A stretch of DNA of 10,158 nt from the NCBI GenBank assembly GCA_036160955.1, contig JAYYDJ010000058.1, positions 1 to 10,158 on the forward strand, in the 5' to 3' direction. Shown in pieces: positions 5,681-10,158 of this stretch. Within the stretch, counting starts at the first letter, position 1, and each line of letters begins with the position of its first letter. A program made the translations under genes and the position numbers. The DNA comes from GCA-2699365 sp036160955 (GTDB taxonomy: Bacteria; Verrucomicrobiota; Verrucomicrobiia; Opitutales; Coraliomargaritaceae). The notes beneath the pieces were generated by a model. The model saw only the letters and a list, made by a program, of their open reading frames with translations. It was not told the DNA's origin and ran no database searches.

Positions 5681-8638
5681 TTAGTGTGCAAGTTGGATCG
5701 TCTCTACTATTTTTGTATAAATTTTGTCAACTGGCATCTGCGCTAATTGAGCTGGTGGTACACGCGGCGCATTGATTGGTGGCAGAGTATCCATTGGCTC
5801 GGATAAGCATACATCGCGATTGGCTTCAACCTCCTCAACCCTATCAATTGGTGTAAAATGCGGAGCTGTCAGCAATGCTTCAGGATGTTCTAAAATAAGC
5901 TTGCTGATCGCTTGAACTGCTTGCGCGAAACGATCGAGTTCTGCCTTTGTATAGCTCTCGGTCGGTTCTATCATCAAGCCAAGCGGCTCAGGCCAGGAAA
6001 CTGTTGGAGCATGGAAGCCAAAATCGAGAAAAAGCTTACCAATACGCTGGGCTGAATCAGCTTTGCGTAAACCAACTGCTTCAAGTTGCGCATAATGCTT
6101 GGGCAGTGGAGTCACAATAAATTCATGCATACGAGGTACCGAATCGGCACCATCGGGCAACAAGGCATAATCACTGGAGAGTTGCGTTTGCAAATAACGC
6201 GCGGCTAGAACTGCTATCGCAGACATCCGCCGCACCCCTTCTTTGCCTAATCGTAGCAAATAACTATAACAGCGAACTTTGTGAGCAAAGTTGCCCCAAT
6301 GGCGGTGAAAAGACCCTATTGATTTTGGTGAAGCAGTCGGCAGATACAAACCACCTTCGTGAATAATTTGATAACCTGGTAGATAAGGTTCTAAGCGAGT
6401 ACTCACCGCCACTATGGCATCGCCCGGACCTCCACCACCATGCGGTATTGTCCACGTTTTGTGCAAATTATTGTGTACTGCATCGACACCTAAAGCTCCG
6501 AGATCTACCCAACCGGCGATTGCATTCATATTAGCGCCATCCATATAGACCAGTCCTCCGATCTCGTGAATTTTTGCCGCGATCTTTTTAAAATCTGTTT
6601 CGAAAATTCCAGACGTGTTAGGGTTGGTGATCATAATCCCAGCAATTCGTGAACCGTACTCTTTGATGCGAAAATCTAAGTCTTCATTGAGTACTCTTCC
6701 TGCTGTATCAGCTTCCAGATAGACAATTTTACCCTTTTTTCCAGCATAGCCAGCCATCGTAGCAGTCGCAAAATTTGTGCCATGAGCAGAGCTAGGTATC
6801 AGCATAATATCTCGCAATTCGCCACGATCCCTGTGATACGCTTGAAATAATTTAAGCCCTACTAATTCACCTTGTGCTCCAGCAAGTGGCTGAGTCGTAA
6901 CTGCAGCGAGGCCAGTAATTTCTTTGAACCATTCCTGAATTTCATGAAGCAGAAAGAGGCACCCCTGCGCATCCTCAACAGGAGCCTGCGGATGTATATC
7001 AGTAAAACCAGGAAGGCATGCCGCCCAATCATTAACCCTAGGGTTGTATTTCATGGTACAAGAGCCCAATGGATAGCAACCATCATCGGGGCTAACATTC
7101 AAGCTTCCTAGATCTTTATAATAACTGATCACTTCTTTTGCTGAATGGCTTGGCAAACCCGGCGCTTGCTTACGCAAATATAGGGAAATATCTGTGAGCT
7201 TAGTAGGAGTATAGCAATTTACAGTGCCGTAATACCCATTAAAGACTGCAAATAAAGCGTCTAAATCTTGAGCTCTATTGCTAAAAGATAGTTTAATTAA
7301 GTTTCGACTACCAGCAATGCGTGAGGAAACATCTGCCCCTGCCAATACACCTACATGGCGCGCTGCTTTTAAAAGCTCCCCAACAGGTTGGCCAATAGAT
7401 AAAGTGATTTCGTGAAAACAAGCACTCTTTGGGAAAGCAAGCTCAACGCCATCTAAAGCGAGTAAACGCTCCGTTGCTTTCTTCAAACGACTACGCATCG
7501 TCGACAAAATTGAGGACATACCAGCATCGCCGCGCTCCAATAAGGAAGCCCCAACTAAGGTCGCTATAAAAGCTTGGTTAGAGCAAATGTTAGACGTGGC
7601 TTTATCTTTGCGAATATGCTGCTCACGCGTTGACAAGACTCCTACCCTACATTCGCGACCTGCAACATCTTTAGCTTTGCCGATGAATCGGCCTGGCGCT
7701 GCGCGCACGCCGCCGCGATCCTTCGAAGAAAAACGCACGCCAAAAAGCCCGAGGCCAGGACCTCCGAAATTAGGACCTAAGGCTAAGTGCTGCGCTTCGC
7801 CTACAATAATATCAACTCCCTTAACACCCCATTCGCTTGGTGGCTTAAGCCCGCCCTCAGTCAGTAGCAGTGGATCAATAACCGCTATGCTCTTTGCGCC
7901 TATTTGAGCACACAGATCTGTTATTTTGTCAAAGTCTTCGATTAGCCCAAAGGTGTTCACTTGAGGGAAAACAACTGCAGCAAGGCGATCTCCTGCCTCG
8001 GCAACTCTAACGGATAAGCCCTCAAGGTCAATGCAGCCAGTTTCCTCGTTGGCAGGAACACGAATTAGCTCAACCTCTGTGTCCAAGACTAAGGTCTCAA
8101 GGACCTCCAAATCACCCGGATAAAGTGTCTCCGAAATGATGGCGATGCTCTTAGCACGTAGCATTCGAATAGCCGCCGAAATTCCCTCAAAAATCGAAGT
8201 TGATCGATCGTACAACGAGGCGTTCACTGCTTCAAAGCCTGTAAGGCGTGCCATCGCGCATTGATAGATCCAGTGGGCAATTAAAGTCCCTTGGCTTAGC
8301 TCAGGTTGGTAAGGCGTATAAGCAGTGGTTAAATTACGAATGTCGCATATAGGGCCAACTACTGAGGAGGGCACTAAATCAAGGACTCCATCTCCTAAAA
8401 AACTGGTGCCTATACGGTTTCTCTTGGAAATCTCTGCTAACTTTTCTTTTAATTCAACGTACTCCAACTCATCTGCTAAATTTAATGATTCGGTAAATTT
8501 TACCGCACTTGGAATATGTTCAAAAAGTTCCTCCAACGAATCCTTGCCGACAGCTTTCAGCATTGCACTAAGATCACTATCGCTAGCCGCTATATAGTGG
8601 CGGGCTTCTTCACGAAGTGCGACAGAATTATTTTGCAT
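5681..8638 (-). CDS. gcvP: Glycine dehydrogenase (decarboxylating), P-protein; GcvPA-GcvPB fused in one chain
   Basis: The P-protein uses pyridoxal phosphate to decarboxylate glycine and passes the aminomethyl group to lipoyl-GcvH in the cytosol. Residues 1 to about 470 are GcvPA-like: YTPYQPELSQG (107-117) and the STREQHIRKDKATSNIC stretch. Residues from about 480 are GcvPB-like: YPLGSCTMKYNP (522-533), TNPNTSGIFE, and the PLP-lysine motif NNLHKTWTIPHGGGGPG, with Lys727. The usual one-chain P-protein instead reads CTMKLN and TYPSTHGVYEE at these places, so this looks like a join of the two-subunit type. Oddities are HGTNF (Phe623) where HGTNP is usual, Trp729 where Phe is usual, and about 35 extra Pro-rich C-terminal residues. 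The ATG at 8638 is preceded by no Shine-Dalgarno sequence. It is divergent from gcvT; no gcvH is adjacent. Confidence 0.95.
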   Translation of the reverse strand: MQNNSVALREEARHYIAASDSDLSAMLKAVGKDSLEELFEHIPSAVKFTESLNLADELEYVELKEKLAEISKRNRIGTSFLGDGVLDLVPSSVVGPICDIRNLTTAYTPYQPELSQGTLIAHWIYQCAMARLTGFEAVNASLYDRSTSIFEGISAAIRMLRAKSIAIISETLYPGDLEVLETLVLDTEVELIRVPANEETGCIDLEGLSVRVAEAGDRLAAVVFPQVNTFGLIEDFDKITDLCAQIGAKSIAVIDPLLLTEGGLKPPSEWGVKGVDIIVGEAQHLALGPNFGGPGLGLFGVRFSSKDRGGVRAAPGRFIGKAKDVAGRECRVGVLSTREQHIRKDKATSNICSNQAFIATLVGASLLERGDAGMSSILSTMRSRLKKATERLLALDGVELAFPKSACFHEITLSIGQPVGELLKAARHVGVLAGADVSSRIAGSRNLIKLSFSNRAQDLDALFAVFNGYYGTVNCYTPTKLTDISLYLRKQAPGLPSHSAKEVISYYKDLGSLNVSPDDGCYPLGSCTMKYNPRVNDWAACLPGFTDIHPQAPVEDAQGCLFLLHEIQEWFKEITGLAAVTTQPLAGAQGELVGLKLFQAYHRDRGELRDIMLIPSSAHGTNFATATMAGYAGKKGKIVYLEADTAGRVLNEDLDFRIKEYGSRIAGIMITNPNTSGIFETDFKKIAAKIHEIGGLVYMDGANMNAIAGWVDLGALGVDAVHNNLHKTWTIPHGGGGPGDAIVAVSTRLEPYLPGYQIIHEGGLYLPTASPKSIGSFHRHWGNFAHKVRCYSYLLRLGKEGVRRMSAIAVLAARYLQTQLSSDYALLPDGADSVPRMHEFIVTPLPKHYAQLEAVGLRKADSAQRIGKLFLDFGFHAPTVSWPEPLGLMIEPTESYTKAELDRFAQAVQAISKLILEHPEALLTAPHFTPIDRVEEVEANRDVCLSEPMDTLPPINAPRVPPAQLAQMPVDKIYTKIVETIQLAH

Positions 8639-8667
8639 ATTGTAGAGAAAGGCTATTCTAAAAGTTG

Positions 8668-8696
8668 TAAATACTATAGCTAATGAGTTGTGTCAA
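8668..8696 (-). promoter_or_regulatory. Candidate sigma-70-type promoter for gcvP
   Basis: Read on the minus strand, a perfect TTGACA (8696-8691) is followed by a 17-base spacer and TATTTA (8673-8668), a weak -10 element matching 3 of 6 consensus positions. The start of transcription would fall about 20 bases before the gcvP ATG. The -35 box lies inside a hairpin-like stretch: TGAGTT at 8684-8689 pairs with AACTCA at 8709-8714, and GTGT at 8690-8693 with ACAC at 8700-8703. The -35 match and spacing are good, the -10 is poor, and other sigma factors cannot be excluded. Confidence 0.35.
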
Positions 8697-8723
8697 TTTA
8701 CACGAAAAAACTCAACGAGAGTC

Positions 8724-8752
8724 TTAATGCATCGCAAGCAAGATTGCATTAA
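8724..8752. promoter_or_regulatory. Perfect 8-bp inverted repeat between gcvP and gcvT, candidate operator
   Basis: TTAATGCA (8724-8731) and TGCATTAA (8745-8752) are exact reverse complements separated by 13 bases. Their centres are 21 bp apart, two helical turns, which is the spacing expected for a dimeric DNA-binding regulator. The site ends 30 bases before the gcvT ATG and lies upstream of the gcvP promoter candidate, so one protein could control both divergent genes. Alternatively it could form a stem-loop in the gcvT leader. No regulator gene is nearby, and the binding protein cannot be named from sequence. Confidence 0.45.
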
Positions 8753-8782
8753 ATAACGCGACTATCAACAACATCCATCGAA

Positions 8783-9877
8783 ATGCAGGATACCCATTTA
8801 TTGCCACTACATAATTTTCATGCTTCTCATGGGGCACGCTTTGTGCCTTACGGCAACTGGGAAATGCCTGTTCAATACACGAGCATTCTAGAGGAACACA
8901 AAGCTGTTCGTGAAGCAGCCGGACTATTTGACGTTAGTCATATGGGAGAATTTTACATTAGCGGACCACAAGCAGTAAAATTTTTAGATAAGCTTTTAGT
9001 CAATGCTATCGCCGTATTACCATCTGGTAGAGCAGCCTACTCACCCATGTGCACAAGGAGTGGTGGCGTCGTTGATGACCTAATCGTATATCGTTTGAGC
9101 TTTGAAACTTTCTTAATCTGCGTGAATGCGAGTAACGTAGAAAAAGATTACGGCTGGTTGCATCAACAGGCAGAGCGCTGGGGTCTGGATGTCGAAATCC
9201 AAGACCAATCTGAAGACTATGCCTTACTTGCCCTGCAAGGGCCAAAGGCGGTCTTAATTCTACAAGAAGCTGGTTTTGAATCTGTAAGTAAGCTCGCTAG
9301 ATTTTCACATATCTTCGTGTCTTTTATGGGTGTAAAATGTCTCGTTGCTCGTACTGGTTATACAGGAGAAGATGGATTTGAGATATATTCACCGATTGCT
9401 GCAGCATTAGAACTCGCCGAGAAGCTTATGCAAGCAGGCGGCGATTACGGACTTAAACTATGTGGTCTCGGCGCTAGGGACAGCTTACGCCTTGAGGCTG
9501 GCTTGCCTTTATATGGACATGAGCTAAGTGATCAAATTAGTCCTTTACAAGCAGGCCTTGAGTGGACTGTTAAATTTGAAAAAGAAGACTTCATAGGTAA
9601 AAATGCCTTGAGCGAGCAACTCCAAGAAGGCCTAATAAGGCAGGTAATTTACTTTAAGCTAGACGGACGTCGCATGGCACGAGAGGGTATGGCTATCGTC
9701 AATAATGCAGGCGTTCGTGTCGGAAAAGTACTCTCTGGAACGAAATCACCGGTATTAGACTGCCCGATTGGCAGTGCACTAATTGATAGCAGTGCACTTA
9801 CAGATAGTCTCTCAGTAGATTTACGCGGTCATATCATCTCACTACAGAGAGTAAAACCCCCCATGCAAAAGCTTTAG
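8783..9877 (+). CDS. gcvT: Aminomethyltransferase, glycine cleavage system T-protein
   Basis: GcvT transfers the methylene group from aminomethyl-lipoyl-GcvH to tetrahydrofolate, releasing ammonia and 5,10-methylene-tetrahydrofolate. The 364-residue length is standard. Visible signatures are WEMPVQY (26-32), FDVSHMGE (49-56), GGVVDDLIVY (94-103) with the conserved acidic pair Asp98-Asp99 that includes the catalytic Asp, VNASNVEKD (114-122), ARTGYTGEDGFE (189-200) for folate binding, RDSLRLEAGLPLYGHEL (232-248) and FIGKNAL (270-276), then the C-terminal barrel domain. The GGVVDD catalytic motif and YGHEL mark it as GcvT, not the folate-binding YgfZ paralogue. The chain ends in RVKPPMQKL, lacking the common Phe-Tyr ending, which is probably unimportant. 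It is divergent from gcvP with a 144-base gap and ends 4 bases from the convergent PDZ gene. The ATG has no Shine-Dalgarno sequence; the family N-terminus fits this start. Confidence 0.96.
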   Translation: MQDTHLLPLHNFHASHGARFVPYGNWEMPVQYTSILEEHKAVREAAGLFDVSHMGEFYISGPQAVKFLDKLLVNAIAVLPSGRAAYSPMCTRSGGVVDDLIVYRLSFETFLICVNASNVEKDYGWLHQQAERWGLDVEIQDQSEDYALLALQGPKAVLILQEAGFESVSKLARFSHIFVSFMGVKCLVARTGYTGEDGFEIYSPIAAALELAEKLMQAGGDYGLKLCGLGARDSLRLEAGLPLYGHELSDQISPLQAGLEWTVKFEKEDFIGKNALSEQLQEGLIRQVIYFKLDGRRMAREGMAIVNNAGVRVGKVLSGTKSPVLDCPIGSALIDSSALTDSLSVDLRGHIISLQRVKPPMQKL

Positions 9878-9946
9878 CGAATCACTCGATATCACCTAAT
9901 ACTGTTTTTGTAACAGCATTTTCTGGTATACTATTCGAGTGATTCG
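9878..9946. repeat. Perfect 12-bp inverted repeat at the convergent gcvT/PDZ gene ends
   Basis: CGAATCACTCGA (9878-9889) and TCGAGTGATTCG (9935-9946) are exact reverse complements around a 45-base loop that itself holds a small hairpin, CTGTT (9902-9906) with AACAG (9912-9916). The left arm starts at the base after the gcvT stop and spans the stop codon of the PDZ gene; the right arm lies within that gene. It could act as a bidirectional transcription terminator or mRNA 3'-end stabiliser, but no T-run follows either arm, so it is not a standard intrinsic terminator. Confidence 0.55.
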
Positions 9947-10158
9947 GCGTACTATCACTAATCTCACTAACTGGAGCCCTATTTGGGCGAGGACGTGTTT
10001 TCACTGAAAATTCCAATTCTGAGGCTGCACGCCTTACCTTAATACTCGTAAATTGATTGGCACGCGTGAAAAACACTGCAGTGGGAACATCTGTAACAGA
10101 GTTGATAGGGCGATTATCGATTGAAAGTAAGTGGTCTCCTTCTATCAAGCCCGCCTGA
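9882..10158 (-). CDS. PDZ-domain protein, C-terminal end only (5' part beyond window)
   Basis: The open frame runs without a stop to the right edge, so only the last 91 residues of a longer protein are seen. It opens with QAGLIEGDHLLSIDNRPI, the carboxylate-binding part of a PDZ domain of the bacterial protease type (usual form AGLxxGDxIxxxNGxPV). It continues through SVTDVPTAV, and FTSIKVRRAASELEFSVKT forms the closing strands. A polar tail of about 38 residues rich in Pro, Ser, Asn and Glu then ends the protein. Such C-terminal PDZ domains occur in HtrA/DegP-like serine proteases, site-2 proteases and processing proteases; the final position with a disordered tail suits an HtrA-like or PDZ-only envelope protein best, but the catalytic part is not in view. 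A TTG at 10148 within the PDZ domain is not a credible start. It converges on gcvT. Confidence 0.7.
   Translation of the reverse strand, partial: QAGLIEGDHLLSIDNRPINSVTDVPTAVFFTRANQFTSIKVRRAASELEFSVKTRPRPNRAPVSEISDSTPNHSNSIPENAVTKTVLGDIE

Noticed and set aside
7587..7907. 106-codon open frame on the plus strand opposite gcvP
   Set aside because: It is antisense to a well-conserved part of GcvP, has no recognisable domain and has no leader of its own; other such frames opposite secDF and gcvP were dropped for the same reason.
8639..8782. Glycine riboswitch upstream of gcvT or gcvP
   Set aside because: The gap is only 144 bases and I see no tandem aptamer architecture or conserved aptamer core on either strand.
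9882..10148. A complete 88-residue protein starting at a TTG at 10148
   Set aside because: The frame stays open upstream to the window edge, and the TTG falls inside the PDZ motif QAGLIEGD, so this is the end of a longer gene.
1..10158. Defence, phage, transposon, CRISPR or other novel accessory system
   Set aside because: Every stretch over 150 bases is covered by an identifiable housekeeping-type gene, and there are no transposase, integrase, repeat-array or tRNA signatures.

Overview
The window carries eight protein-coding genes, all but the two at its edges complete, and no RNA gene, insertion sequence, CRISPR array or phage trace that I can see. The content is chromosomal housekeeping: protein export, quinone synthesis, DNA repair and glycine catabolism. 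The organism is most likely a member of the PVC superphylum, with a Verrucomicrobiota (Opitutae-like) bacterium as my best guess. This rests on a fused SecDF of about 850 residues lying between yajC and recJ, on menaquinone synthesis, and on a P-protein built as a GcvPA-GcvPB fusion. It is an inference from gene architecture; no marker gene such as 16S rRNA is present.

Layout: from 4621 down to 1, four minus-strand genes follow one another: menA (prenyltransferase of menaquinone synthesis), yajC, secDF and the 5' part of recJ. Gaps shrink from 66 to 47 to 5 bases, so they are probably co-transcribed. Across a 135-base divergent gap, a sugar-phosphate nucleotidyltransferase-like gene (4757-5662, plus strand) runs toward gcvP (minus strand, 8638 down to 5681), ending 18 bases from it. 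gcvP and gcvT (8783-9877, plus strand) diverge from a 144-base regulatory gap. gcvT converges, 4 bases apart, on the 3' end of a gene for a PDZ-domain protein that continues beyond the right edge.

Function: SecDF and YajC form the accessory part of the Sec translocon, using proton motive force to complete protein export; the partial PDZ protein may be an envelope protein. GcvP and GcvT are two of the four parts of the glycine cleavage system (P, T, H, L). gcvH and the L-protein gene are not here, so they must lie elsewhere.

Points worth a second look are the GcvPA-GcvPB fusion with two motif substitutions and an extra C-terminal tail, a perfect 8-bp inverted repeat between gcvP and gcvT, a perfect 12-bp inverted repeat across the gcvT/PDZ convergent ends whose core recurs in recJ, and an almost complete lack of Shine-Dalgarno sequences. 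I see no convincing new multi-gene system.
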